DNA of 64,000 bases from positions 56,839-120,838 of the forward strand of contig PHDU01000004.1 in the NCBI GenBank assembly GCA_002842755.1, in the 5' to 3' direction. The notes under the pieces were generated by a model. It did not search any database and was not told the origin of the DNA. It saw nothing but the letters and a program-made list of their open reading frames with translations. Below are positions 56,559 to 64,000 of the stretch, in pieces (positions within the stretch are counted from its first letter, which is position 1; each line of letters opens with the position of its first letter). The stretch is from Bacteroidetes bacterium HGW-Bacteroidetes-1 (lineage in GTDB: Bacteria > Bacteroidota > Bacteroidia > Bacteroidales > F082). The position numbers were made by a program, and so were the translations under genes.

Positions 56559-57319
56559 GGCTTCTCCTCGTAGGGCATGGTTATTTTACTTATAAAACTT
56601 ATTTCGCTATCCTGATAACGGTATTGATAAAGCCCATCTTCGGCTACTATAAAGAGTGTATTACCTTCTGGAATCACATCAATGGCTGGAATATCAAAAG
56701 TATCAATAAGCTCCAGTTCGGTGCCATTTGTCACGCTGTAAACCTTTAGAACATCATCACAAATAAATAGTATATTATGGTCGATTCCCAATCCCCGAGG
56801 GCCTTCCATCTCATATTCCTTAACCAATTGTGGCGCGCTAGTTTTACTTACGTCAAAAATCAACAACGCGTTTCGTCCACTACCAGTTTGCTCACTTCTA
56901 AGGGTAACATAAGCAAAATCACCCTCCACTACCACAGGATCATAGCTTACAAAATGGGGTGTAAAACTCTTTTTCACAGGATTGGCAGGGTTGGAAATTC
57001 CATAGATATGCATGCCATTTTGAGCGCCAATAAACAGATTGTCACCTGATGGAAAAATGGTTTCGATGCCAAAACCAAGGTATTGCTCCTGCAAATGAGA
57101 TACAGGTATATTGCTTTCAATCTGGAATGTATGTAGTTTTTCATAATCCACAGTATACAGGTAATCGCCTTTAATGGCAAAACGTGCCATTGAACCCCCT
57201 GTTCCGGTTTCCGACATTTCAGAATCCTTTTGACAGGATATTGAAATAAGTATCAGTACCAATATTAAAACAAGTTTTGATCGAAACATATTTGTAGCTT
57301 TAGAAGTGAGTATTTTCAT
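56555..57319 (-). CDS. LVIVD-type propeller lipoprotein
   Basis: 254 residues from ATG 57319, which overlaps the upstream stop by 4 bp; a second ATG at 57289 is possible. The signal LVLILVLILISISC is a lipoprotein signal with the lipidated Cys near residue 29. The mature part has blades of the type IGAQNGMHIYGISNPANPVKK (part), LLIFDVSKTSAPQLVKEY and LFICDDVLKVYSV, the LVIVD repeat, in which a D-V/I-S-x-x-x-x-P pattern recurs. It is similar in kind to the upstream protein. Probably anchored to a membrane in the envelope. Confidence 0.82.
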   Translation of the reverse strand: MKILTSKATNMFRSKLVLILVLILISISCQKDSEMSETGTGGSMARFAIKGDYLYTVDYEKLHTFQIESNIPVSHLQEQYLGFGIETIFPSGDNLFIGAQNGMHIYGISNPANPVKKSFTPHFVSYDPVVVEGDFAYVTLRSEQTGSGRNALLIFDVSKTSAPQLVKEYEMEGPRGLGIDHNILFICDDVLKVYSVTNGTELELIDTFDIPAIDVIPEGNTLFIVAEDGLYQYRYQDSEISFISKITMPYEEKP

Positions 57320-57813
57320 TTTTTGACCCAATCAACAATGACCATATTTTTTGGTCGTCGGTACGACCAGCCCCTATCGTCCATATCTGGTGGCGCTGGT
57401 TCAGGGAAAACCTCTTCGAACCGGTCTAAAATTTCAATTTGCGGATAATTTCGTATATCAATTGCCACCAAATCTATAGCATTATCAACATACATTACAC
57501 TATCCTTTATACCAAGATCGAGTACGCCCGGAATACGAATAAATCCAGTTTTTACAGGGTTAAACGGATCGTGATTATCAATAATATGAATACCTGAATA
57601 TTGATCTACAATATAAATATTGTCGCCATAGAGGTATATTTTTCCAGGCTTTTTAAATTCTCTTGCTTCAAAAATATTAACACTGTTTGATAAATCTGCT
57701 TTATTCATCAGAATCGGAAAATAAGCAGAGTCTGCCCAAATATCAGGTTCCCGGCTTGAGGCAAGAAGGACAACCAGTGAAGTAAATAATAGAATCAAAC
57801 GTAAAGCTTTCAT
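57316..57813 (-). CDS. Secreted LVIVD-type protein
   Basis: 165 residues with a signal peptide (MKALRLILLFTSLVVLLASS). Blades of the LVIVD type: IYLYGDNIYIVDQYSGIHIIDNHDPFNPVKTGFI (part) and MYVDNAIDLVAIDIRNYPQIEIL. The C-terminus PEPAPPDMDDRGWSYRRPKN is proline-rich. It is the first gene of the four-gene operon, followed by the lipoprotein with a 4-bp overlap. Compared with its neighbour it is short, so it may hold only part of a propeller. Confidence 0.78.
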   Translation of the reverse strand: MKALRLILLFTSLVVLLASSREPDIWADSAYFPILMNKADLSNSVNIFEAREFKKPGKIYLYGDNIYIVDQYSGIHIIDNHDPFNPVKTGFIRIPGVLDLGIKDSVMYVDNAIDLVAIDIRNYPQIEILDRFEEVFPEPAPPDMDDRGWSYRRPKNMVIVDWVKK

Positions 57814-58186
57814 CTTTGGTTTTTTTGGTGGTAAATTCGAATCAAAATACAGTAATAAAAATTTGCTCGAGTGAATGAATCCTTTCGCAACTTATTCGAA
57901 AATGAGAATTCTTTCGTAAAGATGATTTTTTGAGTGATTCAGTTGCTTCAAACAAAATACATTTTTTCGTTTTTTCCTGTAAAGGATATCCATCCAAAAC
58001 TCATTCTATACGCTGAAAATTGAACACTTATTCTTTTAATAACAAATTGATGTGCAGCATTAACAAATTGATTGTATGAGATTTATTAAGTGAGAAAATC
58101 AATAATTAGTAAATATTAAAATTGAAATGCTTTATCAAACAATCAAATTATATCTTTGTAGAACTTTGCCCAAAGAACGTCCTGTC
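57814..58186. other. Intergenic region between divergent operons
   Basis: 373 bp of AT-rich DNA separating the minus-strand LVIVD operon from comF. It should hold promoters for both. On the plus strand TATCTTTG at 58151-58158 is a consensus -7 element for comF. I see no open frame or strong structure in the rest. Confidence 0.6.
58151..58158 (+). promoter_or_regulatory. Candidate comF -7 element
   Basis: TATCTTTG matches the Bacteroidota -7 consensus, so transcription would start near 58165. This makes ATG 58187 rather than an in-frame ATG at 58127 the start of the gene. Confidence 0.6.
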
Positions 58187-58879
58187 ATGAGTGAATTAAT
58201 CAACAATTTTTTCTCTCTCTTTTATCCTGAGGTATGTCCGTCATGCGGAAATCTTCTCAATAAGGGAGAAGAGACTGTTTGTCTCAGCTGTCGTTTTCTG
58301 ATGCCAAGAACAGGTTACGAAACTATTCCTGACAATCCTTTGGCACGTATGTTTTGGGGTCGAATCCGGCTAAATGCGGTAAGCGCTTGCTATTTCTTTG
58401 CAAAAAAGGGTCGCGTTCAACCACTCATTCACGAACTAAAATATAAAAACAATCGTGCTGCAGGTTACTTTCTCGGTAAAGAAATGGCAAAGGAAATTAA
58501 ACAATCGACCTTTTTCGAAGGTGTTGACTATATAGTACCTGTTCCTTTGCATCCCAAAAAAATTCGGGTTCGTGGCTATAACCAAAGCGAAGTAATTGCA
58601 AGTGGTATGCGTGAAGTAATGAAAATTCCGATCATTACAGATAACTTAATGAGGGCTGTGGCTACTGCAAGCCAAACAAAAAAATCACGGGAAGCGCGTT
58701 GGCAAAACGTGAAAGACATATTTGTTCTCAACAGACCATATCTTTTTATTGGTAAACATATTCTGCTTATTGACGACGTAATTACAACCGGTAGCACTAT
58801 TGAGGCCTGCGGTAATGCACTGCTTATGACTCCCGGAATAAAAGTAAGTGTGGCTGCTGCTGCCTGTGCTCCAGGTTAA
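58187..58879 (+). CDS. ComF-family phosphoribosyltransferase-like protein
   Basis: 230 residues from ATG 58187. An N-terminal zinc-finger pair (CPSCGNLL and CLSC) is followed by the PRTase fold; the PRPP-binding motif ILLIDDVITTGSTI is intact near residue 190. The segments YKNNRAAGYFLG and VPVPLHPKKIRVRGYNQSEVIA are typical of ComF. The family is needed for DNA uptake in competent bacteria and is widespread in others with an unclear role. It stands alone here. Confidence 0.9.
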   Translation: MSELINNFFSLFYPEVCPSCGNLLNKGEETVCLSCRFLMPRTGYETIPDNPLARMFWGRIRLNAVSACYFFAKKGRVQPLIHELKYKNNRAAGYFLGKEMAKEIKQSTFFEGVDYIVPVPLHPKKIRVRGYNQSEVIASGMREVMKIPIITDNLMRAVATASQTKKSREARWQNVKDIFVLNRPYLFIGKHILLIDDVITTGSTIEACGNALLMTPGIKVSVAAAACAPG

Positions 58880-58969
58880 AATCATGACCAATATCTCAAT
58901 CAAATACTTTCAGTAATATTCTGAATACCTGATCTTTATAAACCCATTCATATTTTAGAAAAAAAAATC

Positions 58970-59000
58970 TTGACTCCAATAATAAAAGATTGTAACTTTG
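58970..59000 (+). promoter_or_regulatory. Promoter of the BlaI-type regulator gene
   Basis: TTG at 58970-58972 and TAACTTTG at 58993-59000 are 20 bp apart. The start would be near 59007, directly before a palindrome. Confidence 0.7.
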
Positions 59001-59009
59001 TATAATAAA

Positions 59010-59027
59010 TAACTAATTTATTAGTTA
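59010..59027. promoter_or_regulatory. Candidate BlaI-type operator, upstream copy
   Basis: TAACTAATTTATTAGTTA has 8-bp arms (TAACTAAT/ATTAGTTA) around TT. It lies just after the promoter and before the BlaI-type gene, where binding would block transcription. A related palindrome AACTAAATTTTTAGTT follows the operon. Confidence 0.65.
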
Positions 59028-59051
59028 TATAACTACTAAAATAGTTTAAAG

Positions 59052-59429
59052 ATGAAAGAACTTACGAAAGCAGAGGAACAGATTATGCAGGTGCTTTGGG
59101 AATTGAAGAAGGCATTTGTTCATGACATAATTGAACTACTGCCTGAACCTAAACCTGCATATAACACTGTTTCGACAATTGTACGAATCCTTGAAAGGAA
59201 AAGGTTTGTTGATCATGACGTTTTTGGAAAAACGCACCGATACTATCCTTTGATAGAAAAAAAAGCATACAGCCAGTTTGTATTAAAAGGGATGATGAGT
59301 GGATATTTCAGTAACTCATTTCATCAACTGGTATCATTTTTTTCAAAAGAAAAAAAACTCAGTATTACTGAACTTGAGGAGATTAAAGATTTAATAGAAG
59401 AAGAAATCCGATTGCAGGAAACCAAATAA
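59052..59429 (+). CDS. BlaI/MecI/CopY-family transcriptional repressor
   Basis: 125 residues. The N-terminal winged helix reads LTKAEEQIMQVLWELKKAFVHDI, then PAYNTVSTIVRILERKRFVDHDVFGKTHRYYPL (part), matching the BlaI family (the LMxxLW...AYTTVxTxLxRLxxKG pattern with N in place of the usual T). The C-terminal half (about 80-125) is the dimerisation and cleavage region. Family members repress their own operon and are removed by cleavage through the neighbouring M56 protein. Here that partner follows 11 bp downstream, and a palindrome lies in the promoter, so autorepression is likely. Confidence 0.92.
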   Translation: MKELTKAEEQIMQVLWELKKAFVHDIIELLPEPKPAYNTVSTIVRILERKRFVDHDVFGKTHRYYPLIEKKAYSQFVLKGMMSGYFSNSFHQLVSFFSKEKKLSITELEEIKDLIEEEIRLQETK

Positions 59430-59440
59430 ACTGTGTAGAA

Positions 59441-60769
59441 ATGGAATTGTTTATTGCATATTTTATTCGTGCTTCGATATATTTGTTCGTGTTTGGACTT
59501 GGTTATGCATTGCTTTTGCGTCGCAATATTTTTCCTTCATTCAATCGTTTTTACATTCTTGGTTCCGGAATTGCATCTCTGGTGTTGCCTTTAATAAGTG
59601 GGGTTTCGTTTACGTTTGTGCATAGTATTTCCAAACCAGGAGCTGTTACATTGCCCGAAATTATCGTTACAGCTTCTGAGGGTTATAACCAGACCACAGG
59701 TAAATTAAGCCATATTTTGATAGAGATTGACTTTTTAAACATCGCACTATTACTCATAAACATTTCATTTTTATTGGTTTTAAGTGTACAATTGATTCAG
59801 ATATTTTTGATAATAATGGGTAATCAACGATGTGAAATTGAGGGAATGACCTTGGTTAAATTAAAGAAAGAAATAGCACCTTTTTCATTTTTTAGATGGT
59901 TATTTATAACCGACAAAGTGGAAAAGACAGTTGGATTTGAAAAAGTTTTGAAGCACGAAAAAGCTCATTGTACGAGGTTACATTCACTCGATGTTATTGT
60001 TTTTGAAATTCTGCGCATCGTTTTCTGGTTTCATCCCGTCTTTTACTATTTACGTTCAGAGTTGAAAACCATGCACGAATTTGAAGCAGATGCTCTTGCA
60101 CTAAAACATTTTAATAAATCAGATTATCAGAAAACACTGCTTGAAATGACCTTTTCAGGTGGCCTAATACCTATTACCAATCCATTCAATGTTTCATTAA
60201 TTAAAAAACGTATGCTCATGATGAATCACCAAAAGAGGCAGAAACCGGCCCGAAACTGGTTCAAACTATTAATATTGCTTCCTTTTGTTTGGGTTGCAAT
60301 ATTAGTCCAGTCGTGTAATTTCGACAAAAAAGAAACCCAAACCGAACCCAGACCTGAAGATATTATGTCAACTAAAGTTGATTCAACAGGAAAGATTAAG
60401 TCTGAAATGGTCAATCCTGAAAAGGAATTTGCAGATGCAGAACCTATAGAAGGTGACATTTTCACTGTTGTGCAAGACATGCCTGAATATCCGGGCGGGC
60501 CAGGTAAAATGATGGAATTTATAGCAAAAAATATAATATATCCACCAGCAGCTCGTGAAAAAGGAATTCAAGGCCGCGTGTTTATCAACTTTATTGTTGA
60601 GACCGATGGTTCTGTATCAAACGTTAAAGTGCTTCGTGGTATTGGCGGAGGCTGTGATGAGGAAGCTGTCAGAGTAGTAAGCATGATGTCAAACTGGAAA
60701 CCAGGTCAGCAGCGCGGTCAGAATGTTAGAGTAAGCTTCAATATTCCAATTAAATTCTTACTTAACTAA
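59441..60769 (+). CDS. BlaR1-like M56 membrane metallopeptidase with TonB-type C-terminal domain
   Basis: 442 residues. The first 295 residues are an M56 membrane peptidase: about four membrane segments, zinc motif HEKAH at 172-176 and the third ligand region EFEAD at 213-217. From about 350 to the end comes a TonB C-terminal-like domain (YPGGPGKMMEFIAKNIIYPP, REKGIQGRVFINFIVETDGS, WKPGQQRGQNVRVSFNIPIKF). In BlaR1 a sensor domain follows the peptidase; here the TonB-like domain takes that place, which is common in Bacteroidota. It presumably senses an envelope signal and cleaves the BlaI-type repressor just upstream. The signal is unknown. Confidence 0.92.
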   Translation: MELFIAYFIRASIYLFVFGLGYALLLRRNIFPSFNRFYILGSGIASLVLPLISGVSFTFVHSISKPGAVTLPEIIVTASEGYNQTTGKLSHILIEIDFLNIALLLINISFLLVLSVQLIQIFLIIMGNQRCEIEGMTLVKLKKEIAPFSFFRWLFITDKVEKTVGFEKVLKHEKAHCTRLHSLDVIVFEILRIVFWFHPVFYYLRSELKTMHEFEADALALKHFNKSDYQKTLLEMTFSGGLIPITNPFNVSLIKKRMLMMNHQKRQKPARNWFKLLILLPFVWVAILVQSCNFDKKETQTEPRPEDIMSTKVDSTGKIKSEMVNPEKEFADAEPIEGDIFTVVQDMPEYPGGPGKMMEFIAKNIIYPPAAREKGIQGRVFINFIVETDGSVSNVKVLRGIGGGCDEEAVRVVSMMSNWKPGQQRGQNVRVSFNIPIKFLLN

Positions 60770-60792
60770 AAGATAATTTTTTTATCAAAGAC

Positions 60793-60808
60793 AACTAAAT
60801 TTTTAGTT
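60793..60808. promoter_or_regulatory. Candidate BlaI-type operator, downstream copy
   Basis: AACTAAATTTTTAGTT has 7-bp arms around TT, differing from the upstream palindrome in only the inner base pair. It lies 24 bp after the M56 gene, where no obvious promoter of a neighbouring gene begins. Confidence 0.45.
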
Positions 60809-60815
60809 ATAATTT

Positions 60816-60848
60816 AGCACGGTAAGTTTCAATGAAACTCACCGTGCT
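60816..60848. terminator. Strong bidirectional terminator hairpin
   Basis: AGCACGGTAAGTTTCA and TGAAACTCACCGTGCT pair over 16 bp with one mismatch and almost no loop. It lies between the convergent M56 gene and the minus-strand gene at 60871-61494, and T-rich or A-rich tracts flank it. Confidence 0.85.
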
Positions 60849-60870
60849 ATTGTTTCTTACCATTGAAAAG

Positions 60871-61494
60871 TCACTTTTTATGCTCAGGAACATCCGGAAT
60901 AACCTCACTTTGCCTTCCCTCTTTAATAAGCTGCTCGTTGTATGCATGGCGGTTTCGCTCGAGTCTTCGCTGGAGTCTTGCAACATCATTAAAAAGGTCG
61001 TATAACGTTTGAATAGGGCCTTTAATGGTAAAAGGAGCCGGACGTACATACAGTAAAATATCCTTCAGTTCGTTGTTGATATAATCCAGATTTACAGGTT
61101 TAATAGGCTGCATATTTACAAAAAGATGCTTGAAAGTTGGCCAGTCATAAAAGGAGCGAACGACCACTTCTTCCATTTGAACCGTATCCTTTTTAAGTAA
61201 AATGTTCCAGCTTGCTCCCTCTTCAAGCCTGGAAATATCAAATGGGATAATGGCGCGCTGAAAACCAACAGCGCTAAAAAAAACAGAGTCCTTCTCAAAA
61301 CCTCTAAGTAAAAAATGTCCATTCGGCTCGCTTATAGTTCCACTGCGGGCCATGCGGCTGATAATATGTACATTATTTATCGGAAGCAAACTATCAGCAG
61401 AAAGCACTTTTCCATCAATCCATATACGTGTTTGCTGCGCATGAAGTGAAGTGGAAGACAATATCAAAAAAAATATGACTGTAAGGTATCGCAA
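60871..61494 (-). CDS. Secreted protein with carboxypeptidase-regulatory-like domain
   Basis: 207 residues with a signal peptide (MRYLTVIFFLILSSTSLHAQ). Residues about 25-100 read IWIDGKVLSADSLLPINNVHI, SEPNGHFLLRGFEKDSVFFSAVGFQ (parts), the CarboxypepD_reg-like fold found at the N-terminus of many Bacteroidota envelope proteins. The remainder (YDWPTFKHLFVNMQPIKPVN...) is helical and charged. A short stand-alone member; no TonB-dependent barrel follows. Function beyond the fold is not visible. Confidence 0.82.
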   Translation of the reverse strand: MRYLTVIFFLILSSTSLHAQQTRIWIDGKVLSADSLLPINNVHIISRMARSGTISEPNGHFLLRGFEKDSVFFSAVGFQRAIIPFDISRLEEGASWNILLKKDTVQMEEVVVRSFYDWPTFKHLFVNMQPIKPVNLDYINNELKDILLYVRPAPFTIKGPIQTLYDLFNDVARLQRRLERNRHAYNEQLIKEGRQSEVIPDVPEHKK

Positions 61495-61768
61495 TGCTCT
61501 TTATTATCAAGCGAAAGTATAACTATCTTCTCAAAATCCGACCAATCAGTTGTTTAAAAATTGTTAAGCAGAATCAATTCATCATAAATGTATGTTCTTT
61601 TTACAATATATACAAATGAGGAACGAACTCAGGTAATCCCTGCTGTGATGCTTCATAACCAGAATTAAAATGAAAAATCAGATAAGAACTACATTTTCAA
61701 CTGAAAAAGTGGTATATGTGCAAAATAAATTACTTTTATCAAATCAATTATCTTTAAAAATCTGAGAT

Positions 61769-62827
61769 ATGGTAAAAAGAATTCTGAGCATATTAGGAGG
61801 AACATTGATTGTTCTTGTCTTATTATTCGGCCTTTTTCTGTTCTATATAAATTTCACTGATTATATGCCCGCACCTATGGAAGAACTTCAAATTACCCAT
61901 CGAAATCCAAAAAATATCGAAAGTGAGACCCTCAGTCTGATGACATGGAATATTGGTTATGCCGGTCTTGGTCGCGAGATGGATTTCTTTTATGAAGGAG
62001 GTAAAATGGTTAGACCAGCAAAAGAATTAACTGAAAAGTATCTAAACCAGATTACCAATTATATGCAGTCCGAAAATAATATTGATTTCTGGTTGCTGCA
62101 AGAGGTTGATTTTAAGGCTAAAAGAACCTGGCGAATGGATCAGGCGCAATTAATAGGGCTTTCTGTTCCGGATTACAACGTAGTTACTGCTGTCAACTAC
62201 AACGTGCCTTTTGTTCCAATTCCTTTATCGGAACCCATGGGGAAAGTAAAAGCAGGTCTCATGACTTTATCGAAGTTTTCACCCCGTTTGAGCCGACGTT
62301 ACGCTTATCCGCAAATTGCCGGATGGCCCGACAGAATGTTTCTTTTAGACCGATGCTTCATCGAAACCCGATTTTCGCTTGATCAGGGACGCGAACTGGT
62401 TGTTTTGAATACGCACAATTCAGCATTTATTGCTGACCAACTCCTTATGGATAAAGAACTACAAGTGATTCATGATAAAATGATGCGCGAATATGAACTT
62501 GGCAATTACGTTATTGCAGGCGGCGACTGGAATATGAATCCTCCATTTCTAAGACCAGAAAACAACTACAATGGCCATCTTTTTAAAGAAGCTGCAGTGA
62601 AGTTTCCTGCTGACTTTCTTCCTGCTGAATGGAAGTTTGCTTTTGATTCCTCCGTTCCTTCCAATAGATATGTTGATAAAGCTTATGTAAAAGGAAGCAA
62701 CGGCACAACAACAATCGACTTCTTCATTGTTTCACCCAATGTAGGAGTTGAAAGTGTTCGTACAATTGATCTTGAGTTCGAAAACAGCGATCACAACCCT
62801 GTTCAAATGAATATTTATCTTCGCTAA
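61769..62827 (+). CDS. Endonuclease/exonuclease/phosphatase-family protein, membrane-anchored
   Basis: 352 residues with one N-terminal membrane segment (about 8-28). The EEP fold is marked by MTWNIGYAGLG, LLQEVDF, VLNTHNSAF, VIAGGDWNMNP and the late SDHNPVQMNI with the catalytic histidine; Asp and His pairs appear intact. The family includes DNases, sphingomyelinases and inositol phosphatases; the anchor places the domain outside the inner membrane, which suggests a lipid or nucleic-acid substrate there. It starts without a clear consensus promoter. The next, broken gene begins one base after its stop. Confidence 0.87.
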   Translation: MVKRILSILGGTLIVLVLLFGLFLFYINFTDYMPAPMEELQITHRNPKNIESETLSLMTWNIGYAGLGREMDFFYEGGKMVRPAKELTEKYLNQITNYMQSENNIDFWLLQEVDFKAKRTWRMDQAQLIGLSVPDYNVVTAVNYNVPFVPIPLSEPMGKVKAGLMTLSKFSPRLSRRYAYPQIAGWPDRMFLLDRCFIETRFSLDQGRELVVLNTHNSAFIADQLLMDKELQVIHDKMMREYELGNYVIAGGDWNMNPPFLRPENNYNGHLFKEAAVKFPADFLPAEWKFAFDSSVPSNRYVDKAYVKGSNGTTTIDFFIVSPNVGVESVRTIDLEFENSDHNPVQMNIYLR

Positions 62828-63406
62828 ATGAAAATACCGATAGCCTTCATAAAGATCAATATCCTACTATTTTTCCTGTTTCTCATTGGATCAACATCCC
62901 TGTTTTCTCAACAATACAATGTTTACATCACCGAAAATGGACGGATTGATTTTGTATCGGATGCCCCGCTGGAAATTATAAATGCAGGTGCCAGTGAACT
63001 AAAAGGAGCCATTGATTTGAGCAATCAAACTTTTCTTTTTGTGTTGCAAAATGCTAATTTCAAAGGATTTAACAGCCCTTTACAATAGGAGCATTTTCAT
63101 GAAAACTATATTGAAACTAAGAAGTATCCACAAACGATCTTCAAAGGAAAAATCATAGAAAAACTTGATTGGAAACCTGGAACAGAGCAGGCCGTAAGAG
63201 CAAAGGGAATGCTCGATTTGCATGGTATCCAAAAAGAGCGGATCATTAAGGCAATTATCAAATATGAAGAAAATAGTGTGCGGATAATTTCCGATTTTAC
63301 TGTGTTTCTCGACGATCATCATATCAAGATTCCAAAAGTAGTTGCAAAAAAAATAGCCCCAGAAATCAAGATCCATGTCGATGCTACACTCAAACCCAAT
63401 GTTTAA
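62828..63406 (+). pseudogene. YceI-like secreted protein interrupted by an in-frame TAG
   Basis: The start MKIPIAFIKINILLFFLFLI is a signal peptide, and YNVYITENGRIDFVSDAPLE, INAGASELKGAIDLSNQTF, then GFNSPLQ are YceI-like strands. A TAG at 63086-63088 follows, after which the same frame continues EHFHENYIETKKYPQTIFKGK, RAKGMLDLHGIQKERIIKAI, DFTVFLDDHHIKIPKVVAKK, ending at TAA 63404. The YceI pattern (QEHFNENY near the break) is what an intact reading, for example with Gln in place of TAG, would give. Without the stop it would be 192 residues. The family binds lipid-like molecules in the periplasm. Pseudogene, sequencing error or readthrough cannot be told apart from sequence. Confidence 0.8.
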
Positions 63407-63485
63407 GAAGCCCGATGATGTAGCAACAGTTTTATTTGTGAATGAAACGCCGGTTTTATACACATCAGGCCGGAAATAGTACGAA

Positions 63486-63909
63486 ATGAAATTAAAGAAA
63501 CATCTGCACAGTTTATTACTTTTGATGTTGCTTCTTCCATCAGTGGTAACTTATTCTCAGGAACTTTTTTTGCGTAATTTTCAGCCAGGGTATAAAATTG
63601 ATGGAAAACAAATAAACACCGTTTTTGAAACTAACGAAGGTTATCTGGTAATTGGAGTCCAAGGGGGCTCTATATCTTTTTGATGGCCTTACATATAATG
63701 CTTTATCGTATCCTGATAGTTTATCAACCATTGATGTCAGCGCTATCAGCGAAGTACAGGATACGCTTTATGCCGGCCTTTCAAATGGAATGATACTTAC
63801 CTTTAAAAACATTAGAATCAATCAACCACCCCGACTCTTTTTTCAAGCACAACAAGCAATTACGGCTATCGAGGTCGACGACAACCATCAATTATGGGTA
63901 TCTACTTAG
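63486..63909 (+). pseudogene. Frameshifted secreted propeller-type protein, start of a larger gene
   Basis: A signal peptide (MKLKKHLHSLLLLMLLLPSV) starts a protein reading TYSQELFLRNFQPGYKIDGK then ...NEGYLVIGVQGG before the frame is lost at a run of five G near 63663. Reading one base along restores GLYLFDGLTYNALSYPDSLS and ...YAGLSNGMILTFKN...AITAIEVDDNHQLWVST, a two-component-regulator-type propeller pattern. A further stop (TAG 63907-63909) then ends that frame, while another frame continues ERKHYFFKQGIK toward the window end. At least two lesions lie in 450 bp. The gene probably extends past the window. Confidence 0.72.
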
Positions 63910-64000
63910 TGTCAGAAAGAAAACACTACTTTTTTAAACAAGGTATAAAAAAAGACGAGGTTCTACTTTGTCTAAACTGAATTAAAGCACTGAATTCTGT

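Noticed and set aside
63080..63463. 127-residue minus-strand open frame opposite the YceI-like gene
   Set aside because: The plus strand continues a recognisable YceI frame through the whole region; the minus frame has no family resemblance.
62828..63909. Genome-wide recoding of TAG as an amino acid
   Set aside because: Intact genes such as the M1 peptidase end with TAG, and the second damaged gene needs frameshifts rather than TAG readthrough.
1..64000. CRISPR arrays, insertion sequences, integrases or prophage genes
   Set aside because: No regularly spaced repeats, transposase, integrase or phage structural genes were seen on either strand.

Overview
The window comes from the chromosome of a low-GC member of the Bacteroidota, probably an environmental Bacteroidales-like lineage. 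Several things point there: promoters of the TTTG-N19..21-TAnnTTTG type, two secreted proteins ending in type IX secretion (Por) sorting tails, the DUF4175 - RsbW-like - ybeY - mnmG gene order, many secreted beta-propeller proteins and lipoproteins, and few strong Shine-Dalgarno sites. Two perfect 16-bp parS sites flank mnmG near 28.4 and 30.4 kb, which suggests that the window lies in the origin-proximal part of the chromosome. I saw no prophage, insertion sequence or CRISPR array.

Layout. Positions 1-4.8 kb hold a tandemly duplicated membrane-anchored family of unknown function and a large secreted HEXXH metallopeptidase with a propeller and a probable outer-membrane barrel. Positions 4.9-21.7 kb are the most unusual part. 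Two operons face each other, each combining an ABC importer with RsbW/STAS partner-switching parts. The plus-strand operon has an RsbW-like kinase, a TrpX-like binding protein with three tandem binding domains, a STAS protein with an unknown second domain, a permease and an ATPase. The minus-strand operon has a permease fused to eight alternating binding-protein lobes (four domain equivalents in shifted phase), an amino-acid-type ATPase fused to a degenerate RsbW-like domain, a free STAS protein, a RsbW-like/GNAT fusion, a STAS/unknown/APH-kinase fusion and a GNAT enzyme. No sigma factor or PP2C phosphatase is encoded beside them, so the switch may act on the transporters themselves.

Positions 22-34.6 kb, all minus strand, carry a flippase, a very large sensor kinase, a methyltransferase, mnmG, a decayed RsbW-like protein, ybeY and a DUF4175 protein. 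Positions 34.7-42 kb are housekeeping: a secreted M1 peptidase, gltX, folB, a CWC protein, tRNA-Cys and tRNA-Thr sharing a terminator, a low-molecular-weight phosphatase, rlmH, a nitroreductase and a thioesterase. Positions 42-50 kb carry secreted propeller proteins and a 1.1-kresidue lamin-tail/CotH protein. Positions 50-55 kb carry a broken DUF2805 gene, a QueD-like gene, rnr and a double-domain peptide ABC ATPase. Positions 55-58 kb hold an operon of two paralogous envelope proteins and two LVIVD-type proteins. Positions 58-64 kb hold comF, a BlaI/M56 pair with candidate operators, an endonuclease-like protein and two damaged genes at the right edge.

All family assignments come from reading motifs and overall sequence character; no database search was run.
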